Assembly (NCBI GenBank): GCA_905221605.1
Contig: CAJNDS010000564.1
Span: 48,595-112,594, forward strand
From: Symbiodinium natans
Lineage: Eukaryota; Sar; Dinophyceae; Suessiales; Symbiodiniaceae
Length of the DNA: 64,000 nucleotides
Reading direction: 5' to 3'
The notes beneath the pieces are model-generated. The model ran no database searches. It was not told the DNA's origin and saw only the letters and a list, made by a program, of their open reading frames with translations. Shown here piece by piece: positions 31,119 through 43,060 of the stretch. The position numbers were made by a program, and so were the translations under genes. Each line of letters opens with the position of its first letter. Positions within the stretch are counted from its first letter, which is position 1.

Positions 31119-32883
31119 CATGTTGCCGCAGCTTCGACGGGCCCGGGCTCAGCCTTAGAACCCCTGGCAAAAGCCAACTTCTGAGCCCGCACCTCGAGCT
31201 GATGCGGCTTGCTCTGTCTCGCTCTTGCTGTCTTGTGATACACGTGGCACAGCACGTGTCAGGCATGTTGCAATGCCCTGCAGCTGCTCCTTCTGCCTAC
31301 CAGCAGTCGCAAGCACAGCACCGCGCCAAGAGTACCAAGAGGAAAGACACCACCAGACATGGCGGAGAGATGCGGAGGGCACCGTGACGGTCCTAGGCAG
31401 TTTGCGCTGCCGACTCCACCGCAGTGGCAGGCCAACGTTTTGCGGCTGAACGCACCCGTCTGCCATGTTATAACCATCTTCTTCGACGCTCTGTACAGAC
31501 AATGGGACCTGTGACCAGGCGCCTCCACTGCCAGCTGCAGATGCCTGGTTCTCGTATGGTTCGATCGTGTCAGCACAGTCCTGTCAGGATGCGTGATGCG
31601 CTGTGGAACGTAGCATGCCAATGTGAGTGCTTGGCAAGGATCTTGGTCCTCCGCCAAAGAGGCAAACAGACCAAATGTTGGCTCCTGAGATAACCCAGGC
31701 CATCAAAAGGCGCCACTTTGAAACCAGACCGAGGCCGACGCCAGCTTCAATTGAGAACCAAAAGCAGGCTTATGAGCGGGCCTCAGCGTTGCCTCAGCGC
31801 TGCTTCGGCATAAAAGCATGTGGCGAGAGCAATGAGCACCTTTGCTGGATTGCCCCGAACGGAAGAGAGAGGCCCGTGCTCTGGACCAGCAGCTGGAGTC
31901 GGGCACACGCACGATCAACGAGCAGAAAAGCTGCAGCCCCATTGTGCAGCAAACTGGCTGTGTGATTCTCGTGTAGCGGAGTGTCGAAGTTTGTGCACTT
32001 GAGATCAAGCCATGGAGATTCTGCGCAACGCCGCGGAGGAAAAGAAGATGAAGTGCTCCTGAAAGATGATGAAAGATGCCAAGGGACATGGCAGCACAGT
32101 TTACACTCTTGTGCAGGTACATGATGCAGCTAGAAGAGCAACTCCTGCAGCAGGACATCCCTGAATGTTGTTACTCCTAGACGTTTCGTCGGTTTTTGTG
32201 CAGCTTCTTTGCTATTGCTAAACAGGAGTTTGAGCTGGACGAGCAGTGCCACCAACAGATCATGCAGCTTCAGCAGGCATGTGGGACGCCATAAGGCTCC
32301 AAGGTCATGGCTGTGGGCTGTGCAGGCTGCCTTTCAGCAGAAGTCCCAGCTCGAGCACCAGGCAGGGCCATGACATGAGGTGCCATGCTGCATGCAAACG
32401 TATACGATCACGTAGAACTACGTTATGTGCCAGAACCACCCCTGTACCAGGCCAGTACTCTCATCATGGAGTTCAAGCAGCGGCAGATGCAGGAGGTGCC
32501 TGTCGGTACACAATGGCACACGCATCTCATCCCAGCTTTTCAAGCTCGATGTCTTGAGTCGGTACATGTGCCCCTGGCGCAGCAACTACAAAATCGGCTC
32601 TACCAGCAGAAGCTGAAGATGTATCAGATGCGTGCGACACTCGGGCTTGGCAGGAGGTTCAGAGACGAGTTGCTTTGGCAGTGGCATGCTTGAGGACAGG
32701 CACAGGGACAGCGGCCAGCGGGCGGACAGGGGCCACCTCAATGAGAGCTTTAAGCAGAGCTGAACGTTGAGTTGTGGATCTGTAGCCGTAGCGTTCCAGC
32801 GCTTGCTTCCGCAGCGGGACGTCTGTGCCGTGCCTAGCCCGACACCCAGTGCCTGAGGCGCCGTGTCTGCAGGTGCCCCTGCT
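31119..32883 (+). repeat. Tandem segmental duplication, copy 1 (1765 bp)
   Basis: Almost identical to 33124-34888 (offset 2005). By eye I count about 15 substitutions and four small indels (a 6-base insertion, a 6-base deletion and two single bases) that cancel in length, so identity is close to 99%. Introns are as conserved as exons, indicating a very recent event. The copies are separated by 240 bp of unrelated sequence (32884-33123). Confidence 0.95.
31280..32760 (+). CDS. Coiled-coil exon series, copy 1, unknown protein
   Basis: Short + strand exons read: 31390-31470 (QFALPTPPQWQANVLRLNAP), about 31640-31790 (PEITQAIKRRHFETRPRPTP), about 31855-31945 (REARALDQQLESGTRTINEQ), 32012-32060 (MEILRNAAEEKKMK), about 32112-32163 (YMMQLEEQLLQQDIPE), 32226-32285 (EFELDEQCHQQIMQLQQA), about 32327-32372 (AAFQQKSQLEHQ), 32398-32500 (LIMEFKQRQMQE), about 32538-32630 (QLQNRLYQQKLKMYQM) and about 32650-32760. 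The Gln/Glu/Leu heptads indicate coiled coil with a Pro-rich N-terminal part. I recognise no family. The exons either form a separate gene in each copy or one gene with a duplicated internal block. Confidence 0.5.
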
Positions 32884-33123
32884 TGAGCTGTAGCATAAAC
32901 TGTAGTAGTACTTGCAGAAAGGTCTGAGAGCGTGGACGGGGTACTTGCTCTGTTCCTGGGAACAAGTGGCTAGCTGTATCCTTATGCTAACGAAAAGCTC
33001 AAGACTGACAAATGCTAATGCCAATGCCAAAACACGAGAACCCTGCACGTGGACCGGCGGACTGTGTTCATGCTTTCGCGCTAGGATGCACCAGGTGCCT
33101 CGAAGTGCGCAGCGTATTAGTTG

Positions 33124-34888
33124 CATGATGCCGCAGCTTCGACGGGCCCGGGCTCAGCCTTAGAACCCCTGGCAAAAGCCAACTTCTGAGCCCGCACCTC
33201 AAACTGATGCGGCTTGCTCTGTCTCGCTCTTGCTGTCTTGTGATACACGTGGCACAGCACATGTCAGGCATGTTGCAATGCCCTGCAGCTGCTCCTTCTG
33301 CCTACCAGCAGTCGCAAGCACAGCACCGCGCCAAGAGTACCAAGAGGAAAGACACCACCGGCCCGAGACATGGCGGAGAGATGCGGAGAGCACCGTGACG
33401 GTCCTAGGCAGTTTGCGCTGCCGACGCCACCACAGTGGCAGGCCAACGTTTTGCGGCTGAACGCACCCGTCTGCCATGTTATAACCATCTCTTCGACGCT
33501 CTGTACAGACAATGGGACCTGTGACCAGGCGCCTCCACTGCCAGCTGCAGATGCCTGGTTCTCGTATGGTTCGATCGTGTCAGCACAGTCCCGTCAGGAT
33601 GCGTGATGCGCTGTGGAACGTAGCATGCCAATGTGAGTGCTTGGCAAGGATCTTGGTCCCCCGCCAAAGAGGCAAACAGACCAAATGTTGGCTCCTGAGA
33701 TTACCCAGGCCATCAAAAGGCGCCACTTTGAAACCAGACCGAGGCCGACGCCAGCTTCAATTGAGAACCAAAAGCAGGCTTATGAGCGGGCCTCAGCGTT
33801 GCCTCAGCGCTGCTTCGGCATAAAAGCATGTGGCGAGAGCAGTGAGCACCTTTGCTGGATTGCCCCGAACGGAAGAGAGAGGCCCGTGCTCTGGACCAGC
33901 AGCTGGAGTCGGGCACACGCACGATCAACGAGCAGAAAAGCTGCAGCCCCATTGTGCAGCAAACTGGCTTGTGTGATTCTCGTGTAGCGGAGTGTCGAAG
34001 TTTGTGCACTTGAGATCAAGCCATGGAGATTCTGCGCAACGCCGCGGAGGAAAAGAAGATGAAGTGCTCCTGAAAGATGATGAAAGATGCCAAGGGACAT
34101 GGCGGCACAGTTTACACTCTTGTGCAGGTACATGATGCAGCTAGAAGAGCAACTCCTGCAGCAGGACATCCCTGAATGTTGTTACTCCTAGACGTTTCGT
34201 CGGTTTTTGTGCAGCTTCTTTGCTAAACAGGAGTTTGAGCTGGACGAGCAGTGCCACCAACAGATCATGCAGCTTCAGCAGGCATGTGGGACGCCATAAG
34301 GCTCCAAGGTCATGGCTGTGGGCTGTGCAGGCTGCCTTTCAGCAGAAGTCCCAGCTCGAGCACCAGGCAGGGCCATGACATGAGGTGCCATGCTGCATGC
34401 AAATGTATACGATCACGTAGAACTACGTTATGTGCCAGAACCACCCCTGTACCAGGCCAGTACTCTCATCATGGAGTTCAAGCAGCGGCAGATGCAGGAG
34501 GTGCCTGTCGGTACACAATGGCACACGCATCTCATCCCAGCTTTTCAAGCTCGATGTCTTGAGTCGGTACATGTGCCCCTGGCGCAGCAACTACAAAATC
34601 GGCTCTACCAGCAGAAGCTGAAGATGTATCAGATGCGTGCGACACTCGGGCTTGGCAGGAGGTTCAGAGACGAGTTGCTTTGGCAGTGGCATGCTTGAGG
34701 ACAGGCACAGGGACAGCGGCCAGCGGGCGGACAGGGGCCACCTCAATGAGAGCTTTAAGCAGAGCTGAACGTTGAGTTGTGGATCTGTAGCCGTAGCGTT
34801 CCAGCGCTTGCTTCCGCAGCGGGACGTCTGTGCCGTGCCTAGCCCGACACCCAGTGCCTGAGGCGCCGTGTCTGCAGGTGCCCCTGCT
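33124..34888 (+). repeat. Tandem segmental duplication, copy 2 (1765 bp)
   Basis: Second copy of 31119-32883. It starts catgatgccgcagc (copy 1 catgttgccgcagc) and ends at cccctgct, after which the two copies diverge at once. Visible differences include +6 near 33360 (ggcccg) and -6 near 34224. Confidence 0.95.
33285..34765 (+). CDS. Coiled-coil exon series, copy 2, unknown protein
   Basis: Same exon series as copy 1, shifted by 2005 bases, with all frames preserved. The few substitutions do not introduce stops in the exon-like segments that I compared, so both copies could be functional, or both part of one transcript. Downstream at 34911-35117 an open frame reads YAYANDIVGLADLGASCEID and may be a following exon. 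Confidence 0.5.
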
Positions 34889-35741
34889 GTCCGCATCAAG
34901 TTGTGCGTGCCACCAGGGCGAGCACGTAGTACCTTATGCTTATGCTAATGACATCGTAGGCCTGGCAGACCTCGGTGCTTCTTGCGAAATAGATGATCCG
35001 AGCGTTCACATGTTCAGTCTGCGGCACAAGCAGGGATTCATTGATGTGACCTTTGTCAACAGTCTGGGAGTCTTGGACTCGTGTCATTCTTGTGAGCTGC
35101 AAGCAACCACTCACTAAACGCGACAGCTGTACTACGAAAGTGGCACGTTCGCATCTGAACAACTGTCTTGAGACTACACCATAGACTCATAGACCACACC
35201 AGGAGGGTCAAGAAGGCAGGCACCAGCCTGGCATAAGGGTAGAGTCGTGCGGAGCCATGTTGCTTCGCATCAGTCGCTTGCCATGGCAGCGATGCCGGGC
35301 AGAGCGCTGCTTGCCAAGCTCACGGCATTGGTGGGAATGAAGATTAGACAACCGTAGAAATGCAGCAGGAAGTTGATGCGCTTCTTGCCGCCGTGGAAGG
35401 TGTGCCCAGTGCCACTTTTTGAAGAACGGGGTTTGGGGCGAAGGGGGTTGGGGGTGGGTGGACGTGTGGGGGTGCGAAACGCAAATCGTTTGGTGTTGTA
35501 CGATCCATGTATGCTCATATGACTCATTATGTTCCAAAATGTGACCGTTGAAAGTGTTCTGTTTGCATGAATAGAAAACATCAAGACATTCGACATTTCA
35601 AGGCGCTTGAGCCCATCCTGGCAAAGCACAACCTTATTTTAAACCACTTAAGCTGCTGTAAAGCAAGACCGGGGCCTTGACTCTCAGGGCCGCAAGGTGT
35701 TCGAGGATTGCTTCGAAAACCCTCGTCTCTCAAAGCGTGGT

Positions 35742-35755
35742 GGGGGGGGGGGGGG
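35742..35755. repeat. Poly-G run (14)
   Basis: A G homopolymer in DNA without a recognised gene (35120-36950). The neighbourhood also has telomere-like pieces (gggttttaagggttt near 35827, ccctaaaccctg near 36713). Confidence 0.85.
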
Positions 35756-36066
35756 TTGGCCCCACTTGCCAAGCTTGGACATGATGGTCTCTGGGGCTGG
35801 TTCCGGGCTTGGCGTTCAGCACTTCGGGTTTTAAGGGTTTAAGAAGCTTGATGGAAAACCCTCAAGAAACGCCGTTGGCTCGCAGACCTAGAACAGAAGC
35901 CTTCTTTCATGAATCGAACCTTTCTCAACTCCTTAGCCCGAAGGCCTCAAGTCGCCATCTCGTGGCACTGGCTGCGAGACGCAGTTCGACCCTCAACTCA
36001 CCCATCATTAGAAGGTCCCTGGCCCCTAAAGCCGCAGTCTACCGGAGACTACTGGACAACAGCATG

Positions 36067-36071
36067 TGTGT

Positions 36072-36110
<39 letters not shown>
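36067..36110. repeat. (TG)n microsatellite
   Basis: About 20 TG units followed by poly-T. It makes a Cys-Val run in one frame and His-Thr on the other strand. The 338-codon open frame containing it (35809-36825) is not considered a gene. Confidence 0.9.
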
Positions 36111-36112
<2 letters not shown>

Positions 36113-37125
36113 TTCTTGTTTTGCAGCGACACATGCAAACTCAAAAACAATTTTCAAAACGCTTTCAGAAGCCAACTGGTAAACAAAAACCCCGCCAACA
36201 GCCCTGCAGACTACCATGTCCAAGCCTCCAACTGCGAAAAACACGGAATCTGCTCTTTGTAATTTGTAAGGTATTGCGATTTCCGTTCGACGTTCCAAAC
36301 TCACCATGCCTGGCAGCTTTTTCAGTTCCTCTGCCAGCACGCAAACATCACTGGGCACACCTATCACAGCAGCAAGAAGTTCCAAGACCTTGTTTAAGAG
36401 TGCTGGTGGTTGCAGTTGGAGTGAGCGGTTGGAAGTTCGGTGAAGTTGCTGAGACGCTGTTGTTAGAACTGCTGCTCTATAAGTTCTTTGGTGAACAAAC
36501 GGGAGGTGCTGGGACCTGCAAGTGCCGATGTGTTGCCGGCTGGGCACCGAGGGATGTGAAAGCAAGGTTAAAGTCCGTTCTAGAATTTTACAATTCAGTG
36601 AATCTTGATTCGGTTTGTGTAGTCTTGAACATGTTGACCAGAAGACTTGCAGATCCTGCAAAGGCTGCGCTCCACTGCACGTCTTGCGCTTGGCTGAATC
36701 TGAAGCCCAAGCCCCTAAACCCTGTAGTCGGTGGTTCGGCTTGTCGGAAGGAGCTCTGCCCTCGCTGTGCCCTCTCCCACGCCAGGGACAGAAGCAGCTG
36801 CCCAAGTTCTTTGAAAAAAGGGTAGCTGGGTAGTTGGTGGATGAGTGCTCTTGTTAGCACCCGCCTCGGCCGGGCCAGATGATCCTGGGCTGATTCTGAA
36901 GTCCGTCTCCTCGCTTGGTTGATTTTGACTCCAGGAATTTACCTGCCCACCGTACTTCCACGCACGGACCTGCCAGAGCCCTTATGTTATTTTAGGTTTT
37001 AGTGAGTGCTTTACTTCTGTCGTTGGGTGAAGGTTGCCAGCTCAACGAGATGCTGAAGATTTGGGAGAAGGCACGCATAGGGCATAGGCTGCATAGGGCA
37101 TAGGCAGACCGCCTTCTTCCACTGC

Positions 37126-37711
37126 ATGGCTGAAGCGCTACCCTGCTATCCTGCGAGAGCAGGTCGAGGATATGTTGCAGTTTATCGTGAGAGTGCTTGT
37201 GCGGAGCTTGGGAAGGTCAAAACTTGGGACTTCAGGACAGAGTGTCGTCTGGCTCAGGACGACCAAGGAAGAGATCTGCAGGCTGCAGAGGAAGAGGAGG
37301 TGCGCACGTGCGCGTCGCGTAGGCAAGTGCCTCACGTCGGGCACGGGAAGGCTGCTGGTCTGTGGGACGATGGATCTGCCTGCCGAAGCCCTTGTGCGCA
37401 GTGCTTGTGCTCCGATGCTTGGGCTATGGAGGCATGTGTTGTGGCAGGGTTTCGAGCCATCCGAGGTGCAAAGTACCATGTGCAGCTTTTTAGCTCTCGC
37501 CTTCAAGGCACGAAGCCTGCAATTTGCCTGGCATTACCTTTTGAAGCAGTGATGTGGTCCAAGGGAACTGGGGCAGTTGGGGACACTCAGTGGCACTCAA
37601 CTATTTATTGAGGCTCACGGGCAGCTCGAGAAGCCACTGCCAAAGGTGGGCCTTATCAGAAGGCTGTTGCATTACGAACACAGCTGGATTCAGACTTACG
37701 GACCGGAGTAG
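37126..37711 (+). CDS. Helical-protein exons, unknown gene
   Basis: Open segments read ILREQVEDMLQFIVRVLVR (about 37140-37210), APMLGLWRHVLWQGFEPSEV and FLALAFKARSLQFAWHYLLK (about 37395-37552), then in another frame RELGQLGTLSGTQLFIEAHG and VGLIRRLLHYEHSW (about 37560-37711). The composition suggests an alpha-helical repeat protein. I cannot assign a family. Splice edges are uncertain. Confidence 0.4.
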
Positions 37712-38228
37712 CGCCACATCTTTCACTATGAGTTTGGAATGCAGAGCAAGACTTGAAACTCAGGGGACATGTCAGGATTGTTTTCGATTTGAGCAGTCTT
37801 TCCGTCTTTCCTCCTTTTTTCAGCAGCCAGGCTTGGACATCCTTCAGGGTTCCACGATGCACCTGCTTTGCTTCAAGCTGAGCTGCCGGAAAAGCCTTCA
37901 AGCTGGCAGTCGGTCAGTGCAGCAAGTACTTGCCAAATCATGCAGCTACGGAAGATCATGGAAGCAGTCGTGGCTTTGCAAGGTGCTGCCTGTTTCCAGA
38001 GCTCATCGACGTTAAAACTCGAGCAGGTTGGTACGGTAGTTATCAGCTGCAGATTTCAGTTGTGAACAATTTACTTGACAGCACCGCTCGGCATTTGGGC
38101 TGCATGGGCAAATGGCAAGTTGAGTCTTCTACAAAGCGCTGCCTGTTGTGCTCCCCTGGCCCCAGCCGTGCCAAGGCCCCCCAGGCCGGTTTTGTGGGGC
38201 CGCCCTATGCTTCGCTTCGCTGGGTGCA

Positions 38229-40130
38229 GGTGGACAACTTCACGAAGAGCGCGCTGCTCTCCCTCCAGGCCCTGGTTTCTTCCATTCACACGCTGGACAG
38301 TGATGTCTCTGCAAGATCCTGTGAGGACAGGATGGGCGCCATCTTCACAGAGCAATTGCTACAGGACAGGATGGGGGCTGTCCTTGGAGGCTTCTGGTTT
38401 GCCTGCAAGTGGCAAGGCGAGATCTGGTTTTCACCTTAGTTCGATCAGCGCGCTCAAAAACTTTATCAAAACGTTACCCATGAGCCTCCAAAATTCGTGC
38501 TGTTTCGTGTCTCGTTGCCTGGTGAGCCAAAGCCCACGAGCCAAGCAGAGGCGCAAGCAACTGCCTATATGCCCTGCGGAGATACGTAATTGGCGGAGCC
38601 AGCACAAAAGGCTCAGCGACATAGCAAGGGCTTAAAAAGACCCCGAAGCTCACGTCGTGTCATTCTGTGCCCACAAAGCTGCAGCTGCACAGGGCCTGCT
38701 GGACCTTTGTAACCAGATCAGAGCACATACCAGCAATTACTGTACCAGCAGCTTTAAGCCAGATTCGGCAAACTCTAAGGCATAACGTTTCGGGGCGGGG
38801 GCCTGAAACGGTTTGATACGGTTTGTAGGGCTGTCTCTGTCCGCGGGCCGGCCGACTACGTGAGGGTGTTAGATGGTGTTAGTCATAGTGGGGAATGGGG
38901 CCCTTGTTTGGGGGGGCAAAAGCGGGAGGGGTGAAGCTCTGACAGACGTGAGGATGTGCCGCCGGATCCATCATGTTCGCTTGCCTATGTGACGGAGCTT
39001 ACTGCAGGCAGCAGAACAGTTCAAAATGGGACATGGACCGGGTTATGGACAGCAGATCTGCATTGCCAACGTGCTGGGAAGAGGGGCCTCGGAGGCAGTC
39101 TTTTTCCAGCCTGGGGTCGCTTCTCGCCCGTGATCCTGCCACGTGTTGCTTGTGTTTCCCTGCATCGCCTGCGCAACGCCTTTCTCGCATTTGTGGCGTT
39201 TTTGTGCCTTGGTGCGTTTCTGTCGCAGGCTCTTCGAACATCCTCCACCTCCCTGTTGCAAGCGTTTTCCGCATGGATGGATCGAGCCGGGACCCGAGAA
39301 AGCAACCAGCAAAAAGGTTGGGGCGAACTTGTATGATTGGATACTATTAAGGTCGTTTTGTTGGGCTTGCTGGGTACAGCCGGCGTGGGATCCGGCATGG
39401 GTCCTCAGGTGCTATCGCTGCTCGTTGAAGTTCCGGGATCGCTGCTGCCGGTCACTGAGACGTGTCACCGTCTGTCACAGTGTCAGCTTGTCCGTAGGCT
39501 GTACCTGGACGGAACTCTGCCTCTGAATGCCTCTTTTTCCTTGTTTAGGTTCCAGCACACCATGCTGAAGGCCCCACCGGAGAGTCGCAAGCGAGAACAG
39601 GGTGTTCCACAGTGTGCTTCGCTCTGCTCAGCTCCTTCTCTTCTATGGTGAACGACCCGACAGCCTGGCTCCGAGAGTGTTGATCGGGAGTCTGGCTGAC
39701 ATCATGGATCATCATGGCAGCACTCGGTCACACTGTTGCTAGGTGATGCATTCCGACTCCTCATCGGGCAACTCTGTCGTGCTTAGCATGGAAGTGCAGT
39801 GAGCGTGCTGCTTGGTCTCCAGTTCGACCGAGTGCAGGCAGGCTGCTCCCTCGGAAAGTCAACATGCACCGATCCAGGCTGGAGCATGGCACAGGTCAGC
39901 TGAGGTCATGGAGGGGCAATGTTTGGCAGGCCGACCCTCCGAATCTGTGCCCCGACAACACCGCCAGGCTCTTCCTTTTTGTCCGCCAGGCTTTCATGGG
40001 AGAACTGCATGCCAGAAGCACGTTGCTGGAGCTCTTTGTGCAGGTGCCACAGGAACTCCAGCATGTACAGAACTTCCTAGATTTCGGTAGAGGATTCGAA
40101 CCATTCCTGGCAGCACATACCCTGTTCGTT
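38229..40130 (+). CDS. Further orphan exons, helical protein, unknown
   Basis: 38229-38313 reads VDNFTKSALLSLQALVSSIH. About 38478-38590 reads PPKFVLFRVSLPGEPKPTSQ. About 39600-39705 reads VFHSVLRSAQLLLFYGERPD and LAPRVLIGSLADIM. About 39936-40090 reads DNTARLFLFVRQAFMGELHA and LLELFVQVPQELQHVQNFLD. The codon-like regularity and helical character suggest these continue the gene begun near 37.1 kb. No known family is recognised; a glucan-synthase-like reading of 38478-38590 was considered and not accepted. Confidence 0.35.
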
Positions 40131-40242
40131 CGGGTACTATGCAGTCTGCTGCATGATGGGCTTGCTTTGCCCACATTGTCACAGGCGGTTCAGGCAAGCA
40201 CCGTTTCCAAGTGCTACAAAGAGCTGCAGGCCATCTGCAGTA

Positions 40243-40262
40243 ATTGTAAACGCTTGCGCGCG
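40243..40262 (+). repeat. 20-bp word shared with 62827-62846
   Basis: attgtaaacgcttgcgcgcg is identical at both places while the flanks differ. The second copy lies in the G-rich 3' flank of eS27. Confidence 0.75.
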
Positions 40263-40338
40263 CCGCCTCGGCAGCCGGGCCGGCCCCAGGACAGGAAAGG
40301 AGGAAAGAGGGTTTCGCAAAAAAGGAAGGGCAGAGCGG

Positions 40339-40422
40339 GTGGGGGGGTCGGGGGGTGAGGGGGGGGTGAGGGGGGGGGGGGGGGGGGTGGGGGGGGGGGG
40401 GGGGTGGGAGGGGGGGGGGGGT

Positions 40423-40457
<35 letters not shown>
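40339..40457. repeat. Long G-rich tract, about 120 bases
   Basis: Nearly pure G with isolated T, A and C, ending in about 20 consecutive G. It is followed by another run of about 22 G at 40558-40579. Long Gly or Pro frames through it are artefacts. It is a strong G-quadruplex candidate and also a place where assemblies collapse or break. Confidence 0.9.
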
Positions 40458-40459
<2 letters not shown>

Positions 40460-40849
40460 TTTGAGGCACTCCCCCTGTAGGAGCCACCGACAAGCGGGAC
40501 CCTCCACGGCATCGGTTTGCAGCTCCTCCAAGGGATTGGGGGGGGTCCCACAGGGCGGGGGGGGGGGGGGGGGGGGGGGTGGCGTCAATAATTTTGGCAT
40601 GGGGGGAAGGGTTGGGTTAGGGGGAAGGAGGCCCGATCCGGGTCTGCTTGTTCCAGACGCTTCTCGGCAGGAAGCCGAGGCGAACTGCAGGACCTGCCTT
40701 GTGTCGGAGAGCAATGTGAAGCGCAGGCGATTCAGTCGCCTCTCCTGCGTTGGGTGTGATCCTCTGGAGCTTCCTGAGTGACTTGCGGCCAGCGGAGTCT
40801 GCCTAATGTTTGTGCCGCTGAATGCTCGCTTGCTTTCTCCTGCAGGTGG

Positions 40850-40960
40850 TTACCAATCAGTCACATGTCACGGCCCTTTCAGACGAGGCACAGATCTGCT
40901 TTGACGATGCTAATATTCACGCTAACGCGCGTCGCCTTCGCTCCGCTGAACAGCAGGTTC
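40850..40960 (+). CDS. Orphan exon, unknown protein
   Basis: After a tgcag acceptor the frame reads VVTNQSHVTALSDEAQICFD and then ANIHANARRLRSAEQQ. It looks coding (amphipathic, no stops) but is not identified. 41000-42480 contains no exon that I can defend, although part of 41843-42105 is open. Confidence 0.3.
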
Positions 40961-42496
40961 CAGGGCGAAAGTCAGGGTGTAGGGCGTAGAGTTTTCAGGT
41001 GCAACTAGGGGGAGAGCCCCCTCCCCAGCCCCAGCCTGAACCGAGGAACTATCGTTCTCCATGCAAAGTCTCCAAAATGAGCGAAATGGGGTGGGAACAG
41101 TGGACAAGGACTCACATAGTGAAGGCACATTGAAGAAGCAGTCAGGCGAGGTTGCAATGCTGCGCCACGCCGCGCCATGTTGCGCAATGCTGGGCCAATG
41201 CCGTTATGCAATTGCCATTGTGGCCTTGTGCTGGAACTCCAAGAGATTTGTTGGAGACTTCGGAGGCAGCACTCCGCGGCCAAAGTCCCAAAGTGGAGCT
41301 CATTTGGCGCCGCTTCGAGGCTCGCCGTTGCAATTTTCGCCTGTCGCTGCCGGCCGCCTGCAATAGGTGCGAAATCTAGACAGCTTCGTCGCAGATGTGT
41401 GCCCTGGCTTGCCTGCTTGGGTAGCAGATGTCGAGGCGGAGCTCATGTGGCTTTCAAACGTCAGTGAGCCTTTCTGAACTTCGCTGAACTTCGCTGAAGG
41501 CAATGGACTGCCAAGCAGGCACTGCCGACACCATCTCGAGGTGCCCCCGCTTCTTCGGGTTCATAAGAAGCTGAGTTCAATAGGGGAGGGCCAGGGCAGG
41601 GCAAAAGCCGGAAAAGATTTGGGCAGGCTGACCACGGCACCTGTGGAGGAGGATCTGTTGCGAATGGCTCGGCTTGTGCCCCAACCTCCCTCCCTTTATC
41701 TCCTCCCCCTGTCTCAGGTCATCCTCGTGGCCGAGTGGGCTGCGCCCTGCGAGGCAAGCGGGGTGTTTCGTTCGAGTTGGGGATAGCCGGGAGAGGGTTT
41801 GAGATGGCCTCTGAATCTAAGTGATGTGCGTAATGACATGACATGTCATTACATTGGAATGGCTTAGAGACGCTGTCTTGCCACGCTGACTTTGCGACGC
41901 CTTGGCGGTGGGCTGTCTCATCCAATGCGCTGCGCTTCACTGTACCCTGCAGGCCGCAACCTCCCCCTGTGAGCTGGCCGCCAGCCTGGCTCTTTCTTGC
42001 ATTCGCGAGCATCCCAAGATATCCCAGAATGCTGTTTGAGCTCGTGGCTTTTGCCAGGCCGCTGCTGATCAACAAGTACATCCAGGCATTTTCTTTGTTG
42101 CATCTTTGAACACGATGCTTGCCTCAGTGCGTGGGCTACGACAGGCCTAGAGGCAGCTAGGACCTAGGGCCCGCGCATTCCGGCTTGACCTGAAGCTGTT
42201 AATGACTGGTAGCAAGGGGATCAGCTGATGTTCCTGAGCCTAGTTTGAGGCACAGGAGAAGTCAAAGTGACAAGGACAACTGGCTCTTACGATGATTCGA
42301 TAGTGCACGCTGCGAAAAACTGGGGTGTGTCGCTGTGCTAGTGCTGCTGGCATGGAGTAGCTGCTCGTCCTCCGGGTTCCACTGCTGCCGCATGGCCTGC
42401 TTCGTCTGGTCTTTCAAAGCTGCTCTGGAATGCTCGAAGCAGAAGCAGGTCGTTGTCTCTGTTTGCACTCCCTGCGGGTCTTGCTCTTTTCAGGCG

Positions 42497-43060
42497 CACG
42501 CTGCCCTGGTCCGTCAGCTTGCGACAGGTGGCGAACCAGCGAACCCCAAGGCTCGCCCAGCCTTTCTGTGTCCAAACACCGACGATGCGACGATGCTATG
42601 TCAATGGACGTCCCGACATTTCCCGATGCAGGTCTTGGTGTACGTTTGCACAGCGTGGAGCTCAGCTCTGACAATATCGCCTGCCTGAAAGAAGGGCGCG
42701 GCCGAATCTTCATGTCCGACAGGCGATGAGCTATTGCGGTGGACATGGGGACAGACTCAACGGGATGCTTAGCACGCGTCTCAGACCCCATCGATGCCTG
42801 GTACTTCCATGTAGAATCTCAGGAGTGCTTGATTTTTCTCGAACGTGAGGTGCCTTTGTGCTGGCCCTATTGTCGGACAGAGCTTTTTTCATCGACTCCC
42901 AGCGACCAGTGCCGCTGAGCATGGCCTTGTCCTGAGCGACTGCATTCACCTGCTTTAGGTGTTTTCTGAGCATGCCGTGCAGGCCACGTGCTTTGAGACT
43001 CTGAGGTTCTGCAGCCAAGACCCGGCGGACTTGATTGGCGAATGTTTGGTTCCCATGCAG
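42497..43060 (+). CDS. C2-like exon fragments, unknown protein
   Basis: 42497-about 42570, after ttttcag, reads AHAALVRQLATGGEPANPKA. About 42632-42715, after gatgcag, reads LGVRLHSVELSSDNIACLKE followed by GRGRIF. About 43010-43062 reads QDPADLIGECLVPMQ. The last resembles the D-D/E-x-I/L-G strand of C2 domains, and the second could be the first C2 strand. The assignment is tentative. Confidence 0.3.

Noticed and set aside
34911-35117. Reverse-transcriptase YxDD-like motif (YANDIVGLAD)
   Set aside because: The catalytic pair reads ND, not DD, and the flanks do not resemble a reverse transcriptase palm; left as a possible ordinary exon.
35809-36825. 338-codon open frame
   Set aside because: It runs through a (TG)n microsatellite and telomere-like words, has no recognisable domain, and an overlapping long frame is open on the other strand.
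38478-38590. Possible glucan (callose) synthase exon, from LFRVSLPGEP
   Set aside because: Only a short L-x-R-x-x-L-P-G resemblance. The following conserved block of the family was not found in any frame nearby.
39994-40781. Pro-rich and Gly-rich frames on both strands
   Set aside because: They are produced by the poly-G tracts at 40339-40457 and 40558-40579.
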